A DNA stretch of 64,000 bases from Oscillospiraceae bacterium (GCA_017937195.1 JAGBEA010000042.1:1-64000); one strand, 5' to 3'. Numbered from the stretch's first letter, positions 28,599 through 37,030 are shown. The notes: generated by a model not told the origin, from the sequence alone. Numbers and translations: made by a program.

Positions 28599-28627
28599 TT
28601 GACTTTCCCACGCACATTCTGTAAAAT
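28599..28627 (+). promoter_or_regulatory. sigma-A promoter of rnpB
   Basis: TTGACT (28599-28604), a 17-base spacer and TAAAAT (28622-28627). The start point falls at about 28634, the 5' end of the RNase P RNA. Confidence 0.85.
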
Positions 28628-28633
28628 AGAACC

Positions 28634-28980
28634 GCGAGTAAGCCAGACAGTCGCGGGAACAAGGCGAAAGCCTGTTCATGAGGAAAGTCCGGGCTCCATA
28701 GGGCAAGGATAACGGGTAACGCCCGCCGAAGGCGACTTCAGGAAAAGTGCAACAGAGATATACCGCCTTGCGGCTTGCCGCGGGGTAAGGGTGGAAAGGC
28801 GAGGTAAGAGCTCACCCGACGGCTCGAAAGTGTCCGTCGCTGTAAACTCTATCCGGAGCAACACCGCTATGGGGGCATCAGGCTTGCCCGGCCGCTCCCG
28901 AGGTGGCTTGATCGCATTGGCAACGATGCGGCTAGATAGATGACTGTCAAATACAGAACCCGGCTTACAGACTTGCTCGC
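28634..28980 (+). ncRNA. rnpB: RNase P RNA, class A
   Basis: Catalytic RNA that matures tRNA 5' ends. Conserved blocks are present: GAGGAAAGTCCGGGCTCC (CR-I), AGTGCAACAGAGA (CR-II/III region), GGTAAACTCTAT-type and the 3' block ATAGATGACTG...ACAGAACCCGGCTTA (CR-IV/V). The 5' GCGAGTAAG pairs with the 3' CTTGCTCGC to form P1, which sets both ends. The long P-region layout agrees with the ancestral (A) type, not the Bacillus B type; that subtype call is from general layout only. Confidence 0.95.
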
Positions 28981-28990
28981 AACACGATAT

Positions 28991-29028
28991 GAGGCCGCCT
29001 GCGTCAACCGCAGGTGGCCTCTCTTTTT
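28991..29028 (+). terminator. Rho-independent terminator of rnpB
   Basis: A 13-bp stem (28991-29003 with 29009-29021, one G-T mismatch) is followed by CTCTTTTT. Confidence 0.9.
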
Positions 29029-29104
29029 ATGGTAAATGCCGCATTTTGTGCATTTAGCACAAAAACACAGCGCATATTTTTACATCATTCGTCGCATTTA
29101 CTTC

Positions 29105-29133
29105 TTTACATTATCACGCTAAAGTGCTAATAT
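29105..29133 (+). promoter_or_regulatory. sigma-A promoter of the amino-acid ABC operon
   Basis: TTTACA (29105-29110), 17 bases and TAATAT (29128-29133), about 60 bases before the first gene. No repressor site was recognised. Confidence 0.65.
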
Positions 29134-29195
29134 GATGACAACAACATAAGGGACGCGACAAATCGCCCCTCGATTAAAAATTGGAGGATATAACG

Positions 29196-29987
29196 ATGAA
29201 AAAGATGAAGAGATTCCTGTGTCTGGCACTGGCTCTGGTTATGACCGCTACTATGCTGATCGGCTGCGGCAAGAAGGATAAGCAGCAGCTGATCGTCGGC
29301 TTCGACGCCGAGTTCCCTCCCTTCGGTTATCTGGCTGCTGACGGCACCTATGATGGCTTCGACCTGGCAATGGCTGAAGAGCTGTGCAATCGTCTGGGTT
29401 GGGAGTTCAAGGCTGTTCCCATCGACTGGAACTCCAAGGATACCGAGCTCAAGGGCGGCAACATCAACTGCATCTGGAACGGCTTCACCTATACCGGCCG
29501 TGAAGATGAGTATACTTGGTCCGATCCCTATGTTGACAACAGCATCGTGATCGTGGTAAAGGCTGACTCCGGCATCAAGACGCTGGCTGATCTGGCCGGC
29601 AAGACCGTGATGGCACAGACCGCCTCCTCCGCTGTGGATGGCATCGATGGCAACGAAGCTTTCAAGAACAGCCTGAAGGAAGTTGTGCAGCTGGCTGACT
29701 ACAACACCGGTTTCCTGGAGCTGAAGCAGGGCACCGTGGATGCTGTTGCCGCTGATATCGGCGTCGCCGCTTATCAGGTCGCTCAGAACGGCAGCGACTA
29801 TGTGATCCTGGAAGAGGCTGTCTCCACCGAGCAGTACGCCGTTGGCTTCCTGCTGGGCAACACCGAGCTGCGTGACGCTGTCAACACCGAGCTGAAGAAG
29901 ATGGCTGCTGACGGCACTATGCTGAAGATCGCAAAGAACTACGAGTCCGTTGGTCTGGTGATCGACAATCTGTGCATGCTGGGCTGA
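29196..29987 (+). CDS. amino-acid ABC transporter substrate-binding lipoprotein
   Basis: A 263-residue solute-binding protein of the polar amino-acid family (SBP_bac_3). The signal ends in the lipobox MLIGC, so it is tethered outside the membrane. LIVGFDAEFPPFGY, DGFDLAMAEELCNRLG and WNGFTYTGRE are typical. The ATG at 29196 has GGAGG; a TTG five codons upstream is disfavoured. Permease and ATPase genes follow. The ligand (glutamine, cystine, arginine or other) cannot be assigned from sequence alone. Confidence 0.93.
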   Translation: MKKMKRFLCLALALVMTATMLIGCGKKDKQQLIVGFDAEFPPFGYLAADGTYDGFDLAMAEELCNRLGWEFKAVPIDWNSKDTELKGGNINCIWNGFTYTGREDEYTWSDPYVDNSIVIVVKADSGIKTLADLAGKTVMAQTASSAVDGIDGNEAFKNSLKEVVQLADYNTGFLELKQGTVDAVAADIGVAAYQVAQNGSDYVILEEAVSTEQYAVGFLLGNTELRDAVNTELKKMAADGTMLKIAKNYESVGLVIDNLCMLG

Positions 29988-30021
29988 TTCAATTAAGATT
30001 ATCTTCAAGATTTACCTTCCT

Positions 30022-30057
30022 CGAATTGGGTGGGGGCTGATGCCTCCGCCCAATTCG
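30022..30057 (+). other. intercistronic hairpin between binding protein and permease genes
   Basis: A 16-bp inverted repeat (30022-30037 with 30042-30057, with G-T pairs) and four-base loop. There is no U run, so it is not a good terminator. Such hairpins often protect the upstream binding-protein mRNA and give more binding protein than permease. Confidence 0.65.
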
Positions 30058-30090
30058 GCGGTTTAATGAAACGGAAACGAGGAAACAAAT

Positions 30091-30747
30091 ATGACCTATC
30101 AAACCATGCTGAGCCTGCTGGGGCAGGGCTTTTTGACCACGCTGGCGATCTTTCTGCTGACGCTGCTGGGCTCTCTGCCGCTGGGCTTGGGAATCACCTT
30201 TTGCCGCAGCAGTAAGTTTAAGCCCCTGCAGTGGCTGACCAAATTCTACATCTCCATTATGCGCGGCACCCCTTTGATGCTGCAGCTCATCGTTGTCTTC
30301 TTTTGCCCCAACCTGCTGTTCGGTATTGTGCCGCCCACCAACTGGCGCTTTATCGCAGTGATTTTGGCTTTCGTCATCAACTATGCCGCCTACTTCGCCG
30401 AGATCTATCGCGGCGGTATCGAATCCATCCCCGTCGGTCAGTATGAGGCGGCCGAGGTACTGGGCTACAGCAAGACCCAGACCTTCTGCAAAATCATTCT
30501 GCCCCAGATGGTCAAGCGCGTGCTGCCCTCCGTCACCAACGAGGTGATCACGTTGGTCAAGGACACTTCCCTCGCCTACGCTATCGGTATGGTGGAGATG
30601 TTCACCCGCGCCAAGCAGATCGCTGTTGCGCCCAACTCCCCCGGTATCGTGACGCTGTTTGTGGCAGGTCTATTCTACTATATCTTCAACTTCATCGTCG
30701 CATGGGCAATGGAGCGCATTGAAAAGCGCTTGAGCTACTACGAATAA
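30091..30747 (+). CDS. amino-acid ABC transporter permease
   Basis: A 218-residue inner-membrane permease of the HisMQ type, with about five membrane segments. The early FYISIMRGTPLMLQL is the typical HisM-family segment. The EAA loop is EAAEVLGYSKTQTFCKIILP at about residues 127-146, where the ATPase docks. It begins after GAGG, with an ATP-binding gene following 15 bases downstream. Confidence 0.95.
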   Translation: MTYQTMLSLLGQGFLTTLAIFLLTLLGSLPLGLGITFCRSSKFKPLQWLTKFYISIMRGTPLMLQLIVVFFCPNLLFGIVPPTNWRFIAVILAFVINYAAYFAEIYRGGIESIPVGQYEAAEVLGYSKTQTFCKIILPQMVKRVLPSVTNEVITLVKDTSLAYAIGMVEMFTRAKQIAVAPNSPGIVTLFVAGLFYYIFNFIVAWAMERIEKRLSYYE

Positions 30748-30762
30748 AGGAGGTGCAACGCT

Positions 30763-31533
30763 ATGAATGTTTTGGAAATGAACAACATCAAAAAGAGCTT
30801 TAACAACCATACGCTGCACGTCCTGCAGGACATCTCGCTTAACGTAGCTGAAGGCGAGGTCGTTGCCATCATCGGCCCGTCCGGCTCCGGTAAGTCCACG
30901 CTGCTGCGCTGCGCCACGCTGCTGACGGAGATGGACAGCGGTGAGTTACTGTATCTGGGTGACTATGCCGCTAAAAACGATGAAAACGGCAATTCCGTCT
31001 ACGCCGACAAGGCAGCACTGAAGAAGATTCGCAGCCACTTCGGCTTGGTATTCCAGAATTTTAACCTCTTCCCCCACTATTCCGTGCTGAAAAATCTGAC
31101 CGACGCGCAGATCAGCGTGCTGGGTCGCAGCAAGGAAGAGGCCAAGCAGCGCGCCGAAGTGCTGCTGGAGAAGATGGGTCTTGCCGACAAGGGCGATGCT
31201 TATCCCTGCCAGCTCTCCGGCGGCCAGCAGCAGCGTGTGGCCATTGCCCGTGCGCTGGCGATGGATCCCAAGATCCTCTTCTTCGACGAGCCTACCTCCG
31301 CCCTCGATCCTGAGCTGACCGGCGAGATCCTGAAGGTCATCCGTCAGCTGGCGGAGGAAAATATGACCATGGTGATCGTGACCCACGAGATGGCCTTTGC
31401 CCGCGATGTGGCAGACCGCGTCATCTTTATGGACGGCGGCGTCATCGTGGAGCAGGGCGATCCCCAGCAGGTCATCAACCACCCGCAGGAGGAGCGCACC
31501 CGCCAATTTCTCTCCCGCTTTGCACAGAACTGA
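30763..31533 (+). CDS. amino-acid ABC transporter ATP-binding protein
   Basis: A 256-residue ATPase with Walker [10 protein letters not shown] (38-46), Q loop in [13 protein letters not shown], signature LSGGQQQR, Walker [13 protein letters not shown] and the switch His in VTHEM. It energises uptake through the permease at 30091. The start has AAAGGAGGTG. It is the last gene of the operon. Confidence 0.96.
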   Translation: MNVLEMNNIKKSFNNHTLHVLQDISLNVAEGEVVAIIGPSGSGKSTLLRCATLLTEMDSGELLYLGDYAAKNDENGNSVYADKAALKKIRSHFGLVFQNFNLFPHYSVLKNLTDAQISVLGRSKEEAKQRAEVLLEKMGLADKGDAYPCQLSGGQQQRVAIARALAMDPKILFFDEPTSALDPELTGEILKVIRQLAEENMTMVIVTHEMAFARDVADRVIFMDGGVIVEQGDPQQVINHPQEERTRQFLSRFAQN

Positions 31534-31538
31534 ATATG

Positions 31539-31572
31539 AAAACCCCGGCTGCGGTTGCAGCCGGGGTTTTTT
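31539..31572. terminator. bidirectional terminator
   Basis: A 14-bp perfect stem (31539-31552 with 31557-31570) with a GGTT loop and T run. It separates the transporter ATPase (+) from the SPOCS/LysM gene (-), whose stop codon lies at its edge. Confidence 0.92.
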
Positions 31573-33067
31573 ATCGCACTTTAGGTATCAGCAGCATACC
31601 TGCCGGCAACTTGCCATCCTCTTCGATCTGATTGACGCTGCAAATCATCTGTGCCTCGGTGCGGTACTGCTTGGCAATATCCCACAGCCGCTCATTTGCC
31701 CCCACGCGGCGCAGCACCAAGGATGGCGCTTCACTCTGCGGCAGCTCCGTCTGCTCCACCGTGTCCACCACGTCGATCCGGTGCATCTGTGTCTGCTCCA
31801 CCCAAAAATCCACCGGAATTTTCACCAGACAGCTGTCCGCCCCCATCTGCATCACCGGCGGCGCGCAGATTGCCCGCACCGCCTGCGGCAGCTCCCCCAC
31901 CTGCGTTTCTACCTCCACCACACGCTCCGTGCTGACCGGTGCGCCGGACTCATCCAAATATAAGATCTTCAGCCTCAGGTTGGTTCGCAGGGCTGTTTTC
32001 TCCCCCTCTGCAAAGGCAGTTACTGCGCCGCACTCCGCACCCGTCAGGCAGGCGAAGGGTCTTCCCTGCCCGAATTCCAGATGCTGTACCGCCTCACGGC
32101 GCAGCACCTGCGGCACTTGGGATGACGGCAGTGTCACCGTCTGCCGCTGCACTTTCGTGCCGCAGCGCGTGGAATAGAGGTCATCTATGTACTCCAGTTC
32201 TACCTGCTGATAGACTCGGATCATCAGCCCTACGCGGATCGATACACCAAAGGCACAGCCGCCCTCCGTCCGCACCAAACGCACATCGCTGTCGATGGGC
32301 CACACCTGCGCCTGATATACCGCTGATTCCGGCAGATCCACGCCGTCCACGATCTGAGAAAACGGCAGTACCGCCTCGCAGCTGTTCAATTCCTGCTGCT
32401 GCGTGCGATACAGCAGTGAAACGGTGGCATCCCCCTTGATCACCAGCTTGGTACTGATGCGCTGGCAGCCGGTCACCTGCAAAAACACCCGATCCAGCAA
32501 CAAATCCTCCGGTATGCCCTTGCCACTCTCCGGCAGGTACTCTTGATTAAACTGGAATTCCTTTTCCACCACCGCCGACAGCATATGGACATGCAAATGC
32601 TCCTTATGCAGCTGCAGTGAGCCATCTCCCTCCACCTCGTGGCACACTTTCTTTGTGCAGGTGTTGATTCCCTCCACCTCAAATTCCGGCATCACGCGCA
32701 TATACAGCTTTCTGGCGGTGACAGCCCGTGCCTCCACCAGCGGCAGACGCCCGCTGACACATACGCTGCGGCAGCCGGTGAGCCGCTCGTCATCCACCGC
32801 GCAGGTAAAAGGCACGGTCAGCGTCAAGCTGCGCAGCCCCTTGCTCTCCTCAGATGTGTAAAGCACAGTCACTTTAACCAAGCCGCCAATGGTCAGCCGC
32901 CCACCGGACAGTTTTTTCTCCCGCACCTTCAGCTGCCCCACTGTATCTACGATGCGGGTAATATCGGGACAGTACTCCGGAATCGCCGTTTCCAGCGTCT
33001 CCTCGTGGGTCACCACCAGTGTTTCCGCTGCCTCACAGCAGCTAAGATCTCTGTATTTCAGTTCCAT
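31571..33067 (-). CDS. SPOCS (DUF3794) and LysM domain spore-coat-type protein
   Basis: A 498-residue protein. The first 400 residues consist of DUF3794/SPOCS-type beta repeats (about 35-110, 170-260, 315-400; for example IVDTVGQLKVREKKLSGGRL). The last 48 residues are a LysM cell-wall-binding domain (LRRVGANERLWDIAKQY...PAGMLLIPKVR). There is no signal peptide, which fits assembly onto the spore from the mother-cell side. This architecture is widespread in sporulating Clostridia but poorly studied. It follows spoVM, with a convincing sigma-E-type promoter of its own. Confidence 0.9.
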   Translation of the reverse strand: MELKYRDLSCCEAAETLVVTHEETLETAIPEYCPDITRIVDTVGQLKVREKKLSGGRLTIGGLVKVTVLYTSEESKGLRSLTLTVPFTCAVDDERLTGCRSVCVSGRLPLVEARAVTARKLYMRVMPEFEVEGINTCTKKVCHEVEGDGSLQLHKEHLHVHMLSAVVEKEFQFNQEYLPESGKGIPEDLLLDRVFLQVTGCQRISTKLVIKGDATVSLLYRTQQQELNSCEAVLPFSQIVDGVDLPESAVYQAQVWPIDSDVRLVRTEGGCAFGVSIRVGLMIRVYQQVELEYIDDLYSTRCGTKVQRQTVTLPSSQVPQVLRREAVQHLEFGQGRPFACLTGAECGAVTAFAEGEKTALRTNLRLKILYLDESGAPVSTERVVEVETQVGELPQAVRAICAPPVMQMGADSCLVKIPVDFWVEQTQMHRIDVVDTVEQTELPQSEAPSLVLRRVGANERLWDIAKQYRTEAQMICSVNQIEEDGKLPAGMLLIPKVR

Positions 33068-33111
33068 TATAACAACACCCTCTCATTCACTTGTACTTCT
33101 TGTGCTATCCA

Positions 33112-33140
33112 AGCGTATGAGCGGGCGCTTTCCATTATTC
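33112..33140 (-). promoter_or_regulatory. sigma-E-type promoter of the SPOCS/LysM gene
   Basis: Minus-strand GAATAAT (33134-33140; six of seven bases of KMATATT), exactly 14 bases, then CATACGCT (33112-33119; seven of eight bases of CATACAMT). It overlaps the last codons of spoVM. This is the best sigma-E match I see in the window. Confidence 0.55.
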
Positions 33141-33209
33141 CTTGATCCCGAAAAACCGCGCCAGCACACCGCGCAGCATTTTCGGTGCTTTCCAGACCAC
33201 AATTTTCAT
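33135..33209 (-). CDS. spoVM: stage V sporulation protein SpoVM
   Basis: A 24-residue peptide, MKIVVWKAPKMLRGVLARFF then GIKE, preceded by AGGAGG with a six-base gap. Length, the KxPK pattern with Pro9, the amphipathic helix with basic face, and a Gly near residue 21 match SpoVM (26 residues in Bacillus), the peptide that recognises the curved forespore membrane and anchors SpoIVA. It lies downstream of rsgA-prkC-prpC as in Bacillus, where spoVM is also next to this cluster. It is too short for most gene finders. Confidence 0.88.
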   Translation of the reverse strand: MKIVVWKAPKMLRGVLARFFGIKE

Positions 33210-33219
33210 TTCGTCCCTC

Positions 33220-33375
33220 CTAACGCCGTTTCAAACACATACATCCACAAGCAATCAGTAAAAACGCCACGATAAACATCAGCGCCCCTACCGGAAATAC
33301 CGCTGCAATCAAAATTCCCAGCCCCAAAGCCAGCGCACAGATCCCAATCGCCGCAGCGCAATGATCCCGCCTCAT
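33220..33375 (-). CDS. 51-residue membrane protein of unknown function
   Basis: Start ATG at 33375 with GGAGG six bases upstream; the ATG two codons earlier directly abuts that site and is unlikely. The product is almost entirely hydrophobic: two predicted membrane helices (about residues 7-27 and 30-44) and a CxCMCLKRR end. It stops 11 bases before spoVM, so the two are probably cotranscribed. The family is not recognised. Its place between rsgA and spoVM, and a CATATACT element upstream, suggest sporulation-time expression. Confidence 0.65.
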   Translation of the reverse strand: MRRDHCAAAIGICALALGLGILIAAVFPVGALMFIVAFLLIACGCMCLKRR

Positions 33376-33394
33376 ATCCATCCTCCTCTACGCC

Positions 33395-33402
33395 AGTATA
33401 TG
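33395..33402 (-). promoter_or_regulatory. sigma-E-like -10 element before the 51-residue gene and spoVM
   Basis: Minus-strand CATATACT agrees with the sigma-E -10 at seven of eight bases and lies just below the rsgA terminator. The -35 region is weak (about four of seven at a 15-base gap). spoVM is sigma-E-controlled in Bacillus. Confidence 0.3.
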
Positions 33403-33406
33403 ACGC

Positions 33407-33442
33407 AAGAAAAAGGCAGTCTACCGGCACTCCCTTTTTCTT
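33407..33442 (-). terminator. terminator after rsgA
   Basis: Arms 33407-33420 and 33429-33442 pair with one mismatch; on the minus strand the 3' arm ends in CCTTTTTCTT. It overlaps the rsgA stop codon and would close the long cdaA-rsgA transcript before spoVM. Confidence 0.65.
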
Positions 33443-34322
33443 ATTTTTTATCCCATTCGTTCACATTTTTCAGCTCTTCCGCCAGGCGCACATAGCTTTC
33501 ATGGCGGCGGCGAGGAATCTCGCCGTTCTTCACAGCCTGCAGCACAGCGCAGCCCTTTTCCTTAATATGGCGGCAGCCCACAAAACGGCAATCCTCCACA
33601 TATGGGGCAAACTCCGGAAAAGTTTCCGGCAGGCGGCGTTTCAGTTCCAGATTCAATTCCTCCGTATCAAAGGAAGAGAAACCGGGCGTGTCGATCACGT
33701 AGGTATCATTCCCAAGGGCGAACATCTCCACGTGGCGCGTCGTATGGCGGCCGCGTCCCAGCGCCTTGCTCACCTCGCCTACGGGCAGCGAGAACGCCGG
33801 ATCCAGCGTATTGAGGATGCTGGATTTACCAACGCCGGAGTTTCCTGTAAAGGCATTTAGCTTGCCGCTGATCGCTTTTCGCAGTTCGTCCATTCCCTCT
33901 CCCGTTTCGGCGCTGACACGCACAACGGGGATGGCAGAACGCTGATACAAGTCAAACAGTTCCTCCGCTCTGTCCAGATCACACTTATTCAGCACCACCA
34001 GCACCGCGCAGCCCTTCAGCGCTGCGATAGCGGAGATGCGGTCGATCAGATAAGGATCCGTGATGGGGATCGCACCGGAGGCGATGATGACCAACTGGTC
34101 AATGTTGGCGGCCGAGGGGCGGGAAAACACGTTCTTCCGCTCGCAAATCGACTCCACAAAGCCCTCACCGTTGCCCAACTCACGCACTTCCACCCAATCT
34201 CCTACCAGCGGCGACATTCCTTCGCGGCGGAACTTGCCGCGGGCGCGGCACTGCAGCACCTCACTGCCGATATTCACATAATAAAAGCCGCTGAGTGCTT
34301 TTTCAATTCTACCCTTACTCAA
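33441..34322 (-). CDS. rsgA: ribosome small-subunit maturation GTPase RsgA
   Basis: Circularly permuted GTPase of 293 residues that checks 30S assembly. N-terminal OB fold, then NKCDL (G4), GNSGVGKSSI (G1), DTPGFSSF (G3), and a C-terminal zinc motif (CRFVGCRHIKEKGCAV). The start is TTG at 34322, overlapping the prkC stop by eight bases, with AGGTG seven bases upstream. The prpC-prkC-rsgA order is conserved in Firmicutes. Confidence 0.95.
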   Translation of the reverse strand: MSKGRIEKALSGFYYVNIGSEVLQCRARGKFRREGMSPLVGDWVEVRELGNGEGFVESICERKNVFSRPSAANIDQLVIIASGAIPITDPYLIDRISAIAALKGCAVLVVLNKCDLDRAEELFDLYQRSAIPVVRVSAETGEGMDELRKAISGKLNAFTGNSGVGKSSILNTLDPAFSLPVGEVSKALGRGRHTTRHVEMFALGNDTYVIDTPGFSSFDTEELNLELKRRLPETFPEFAPYVEDCRFVGCRHIKEKGCAVLQAVKNGEIPRRRHESYVRLAEELKNVNEWDKK

Positions 34323-36267
34323 ATGTGATCACCTGCGCACTGATCTCCTTGTCACCGATCCACACAGAAACGATGCACCTCACGCCCTTTTCGCCCTTGA
34401 ACTCGTGGGTGATGCTGGGATGCTGCGCGATATCGTCCAGTGTGATCTGTCCTACCGCGTTGCCGTCCTGCTTAAACACAACAGTCTGCGGACCGGTGTA
34501 TTCCGGCGGGAAGGAGAACAGCACAAACTTGGAAACGATCTCCGGCTGGGGATCCACCACGGTTTCCGGCCCCTTACTGACGGTAAACACGATAGAAGTT
34601 CCGTGCTCCACCGTTGTGGTGGCGGCGATGGATTGTCCGATCACCGTGCCGGCAGGCTTCTCATTGAACTCGTACTTATGTTCCTCCACCTTCAGACCCA
34701 AGCCTTCCGCCTTCAATGCAGCGTTCTCAATGGTCATCTCGAGGAAAGACGGCACGGCGATAGGCTTTTTCTCCGGTCCCTTGCTGACCACCAGCAGCAC
34801 GGTGTTGCCCTTCTTCAGATCCTCACCGGCAGCAGGCGTGGTGGAGATCACCATACCCTGCTCATACTTATCGTTATACTCTTCCTTCTTTTCAAAAACC
34901 AGCCCCATATTCATATTGGTCAGCTGTACCTTGGCGCGGTTATACTCCGTTCCCTGCAGCTGGGGCATCTTTTTGGCCTCCTCTTCGGCACAAACATATA
35001 CACTGATAACAAGATTGGTCTTACGCTCGGCACCGGCAGCAGGGGTCTGGTCGATGATCTGTCCGGGCTTATAGGAGGGATTGACCTTCGTGCCCACCAC
35101 TTCAATGGTGAAGACGCCCTTCACACCGGTCATCATCTCCGCCTGCTCCACCGTCTTGCCCATTACATTGGGTACCATATAGGTTTCCGGCTCTTTACCC
35201 CCGCCAAATCCGGTGATCACCTTGATGATCACGAAAATCAGCAACAGCAATGCGGCAACTGCGCCGCCAATCACAGCGATCAGCTTGCGGGTGCGCTGCT
35301 TCTCCTCTTCGACGCGGCGCTCTTCCTGTTTCTTTCTTGCCGCACGGGTCGCAGCAGCCACCTTCTCCGTAGCGATGGGCTGAGTGGGGTCTTCGTTCTG
35401 CTTCTCTTCCAGATCGATGCGGATATACTCCAGATCCACATCGGGATTCTTGCGGAATTTCTCCAAATCCTCCAGCATTTCTTCTGCAGAGCCGTAGCGC
35501 TTACCGAGATTCGGACTCATCGCCTTCATACAGATGAGCTCCAGCGCCTCGGGGATACCGGGATTGACATCACGGGGTGCCAGCGGCACAGAGCTGAGAT
35601 GCTGGATCGCCACCGCCACAGCGCTGTCGCCCTCAAAGGGCAGGCGACCGGTCAGCATTTCATAGAGCACCACACCGGCAGAATAGATGTCGGAACGGGC
35701 ATCCATCCGGTCACCGCGCGCCTGCTCGGGGGAAATATAGTGTACGCTGCCCAACGCCTCCTGCGTCAGCGTCTGTCCGGCACTGGCAAGGCAGGCAATG
35801 CCGAAATCTGCCACCTTCACACTGCCGTCGCGCAGGATCATAATATTCTGCGGCTTAATATCGCGGTGAATGATACCGCGGCTGTGGGCGTGATTCAGCC
35901 CGCGCATAATCTGCGTGATGAAATGCAGTGCCTCGCGCCAATCCATCTGGCCGCGGCGCTCCATATACTGCTTAAGCGTAATGCCCTCCAGCAGCTCCAT
36001 CACGATATATTCTACTTCCCCGTGGCGGGAAACATCGTAAATGGACATAATATTCGCGTGAGACAGCTGCGCTACCGCCTGCGACTCATCGCGGAAGCGA
36101 CGGCGGAAATCAGCGTTCTCCGCCAGATCACTCTTGAGGATCTTGACAGCCACCATACGGTTCAGCCGGTGACACTTTGCCTTGTAGACATTGGCCATAC
36201 CGCCGGTGCCGATCAACTCAAGGATCTCATATCGCTTGTCCAGCATTTTTCCAATATACTGATCCAT
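34315..36267 (-). CDS. prkC: PASTA-domain Ser/Thr protein kinase
   Basis: A 650-residue Hanks-type membrane kinase. The kinase domain (about 10-275) has GTGGMANVY, VAVKIL, HRDIKPQNI and DFGIA. A membrane helix near 335-360 (LIAVIGGAVAALLLLIFVII) is followed by three PASTA repeats (about 375-440, 445-515, 520-585) that bind muropeptides or lipid II, and a C-terminal beta domain. In Bacillus PrkC controls wall growth and germination. The ATG at 36267 has AAAGGAA. The phosphatase gene precedes it by 31 bases. Confidence 0.95.
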   Translation of the reverse strand: MDQYIGKMLDKRYEILELIGTGGMANVYKAKCHRLNRMVAVKILKSDLAENADFRRRFRDESQAVAQLSHANIMSIYDVSRHGEVEYIVMELLEGITLKQYMERRGQMDWREALHFITQIMRGLNHAHSRGIIHRDIKPQNIMILRDGSVKVADFGIACLASAGQTLTQEALGSVHYISPEQARGDRMDARSDIYSAGVVLYEMLTGRLPFEGDSAVAVAIQHLSSVPLAPRDVNPGIPEALELICMKAMSPNLGKRYGSAEEMLEDLEKFRKNPDVDLEYIRIDLEEKQNEDPTQPIATEKVAAATRAARKKQEERRVEEEKQRTRKLIAVIGGAVAALLLLIFVIIKVITGFGGGKEPETYMVPNVMGKTVEQAEMMTGVKGVFTIEVVGTKVNPSYKPGQIIDQTPAAGAERKTNLVISVYVCAEEEAKKMPQLQGTEYNRAKVQLTNMNMGLVFEKKEEYNDKYEQGMVISTTPAAGEDLKKGNTVLLVVSKGPEKKPIAVPSFLEMTIENAALKAEGLGLKVEEHKYEFNEKPAGTVIGQSIAATTTVEHGTSIVFTVSKGPETVVDPQPEIVSKFVLFSFPPEYTGPQTVVFKQDGNAVGQITLDDIAQHPSITHEFKGEKGVRCIVSVWIGDKEISAQVITFE

Positions 36268-36298
36268 ATATGAAAATTCCTTTCGACTTGTTGACAAA

Positions 36299-37030
36299 TT
36301 AAATATTCATCAGCAGGACAGCCGTCACATTATCCGGTGCCCCACGCTGCTTGGAAATAGCCAAGAGCCGTTCCAAACAAGTGTCCGGTTCTCCATTCTG
36401 GATCACCTCAAACAAAATTTCTTGATCTGATACCGTGTTGATCAAACCATCCGTGCAAAGCAGGAGAAAATCTCCCTGTTTCCACTCCACATAGAAACTG
36501 TCTGCCTGCACAAACGCATCCGGTCCCAGCGCTCTTGTAATCAAATTGCGCTGCGGATGATGCTTTGCCTCTTCCGGCGTGATTTCGCCCCGTTCCACCA
36601 TCTGCTCCACCATAGAATGGTCGTGGGACACCTGATGGATCCCTTGGCGCGTGATATGGTAGGCACGGCTGTCGCCCACATTGGTCACCAGCGCGTAGGC
36701 ATCACACGCCCACGCAGCCACCAGCGTTGTGCCCATATACTGATAGAGCGGGTTCTCCAGTGTGACCGCGTGCAGCACATCGTTGCTTAGCGCCACAGAA
36801 TAATCCAGCATCTGCTGCAATTGCTGCACCGACATTCCTTTTTCAAAGGTGCTTTCCAGCTTCTTTTGGAACTCCTGCACCGCAGTGGAGCTTGCCAAAC
36901 GGCCACCGTTGGTTCCGCCCATACCGTCGCACACGACCGCCGATGTATAATCGCCGATCAAACGCACATCGTAGGAATCCTGATTTTCTTTACGAACCAG
37001 ACCAATGTCCGTGATTCCCCAAGTTCTCAT
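36299..37030 (-). CDS. prpC: PP2C-family protein phosphatase, PrkC partner
   Basis: A 243-residue Stp1/PrpC phosphatase that removes PrkC phosphates. Metal-binding motifs are present: KENQDSYD near residue 15, VCDGMGGTNGGRLAS, VTNVGDSRAYH, LCTDGL and GAPDNVTAVL. Soluble. It overlaps the rlmN stop by four bases and is directly followed by prkC. Confidence 0.95.
   Translation of the reverse strand: MRTWGITDIGLVRKENQDSYDVRLIGDYTSAVVCDGMGGTNGGRLASSTAVQEFQKKLESTFEKGMSVQQLQQMLDYSVALSNDVLHAVTLENPLYQYMGTTLVAAWACDAYALVTNVGDSRAYHITRQGIHQVSHDHSMVEQMVERGEITPEEAKHHPQRNLITRALGPDAFVQADSFYVEWKQGDFLLLCTDGLINTVSDQEILFEVIQNGEPDTCLERLLAISKQRGAPDNVTAVLLMNI

Noticed and set aside
33206..33430. 74-codon minus-strand open frame
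   Set aside because: Different frame from the hydrophobic 51-residue gene, which has the correctly spaced GGAGG; it also runs through the rsgA terminator.
34405..36273. 622-codon plus-strand open frame
   Set aside because: Antisense of prkC; low-quality composition.
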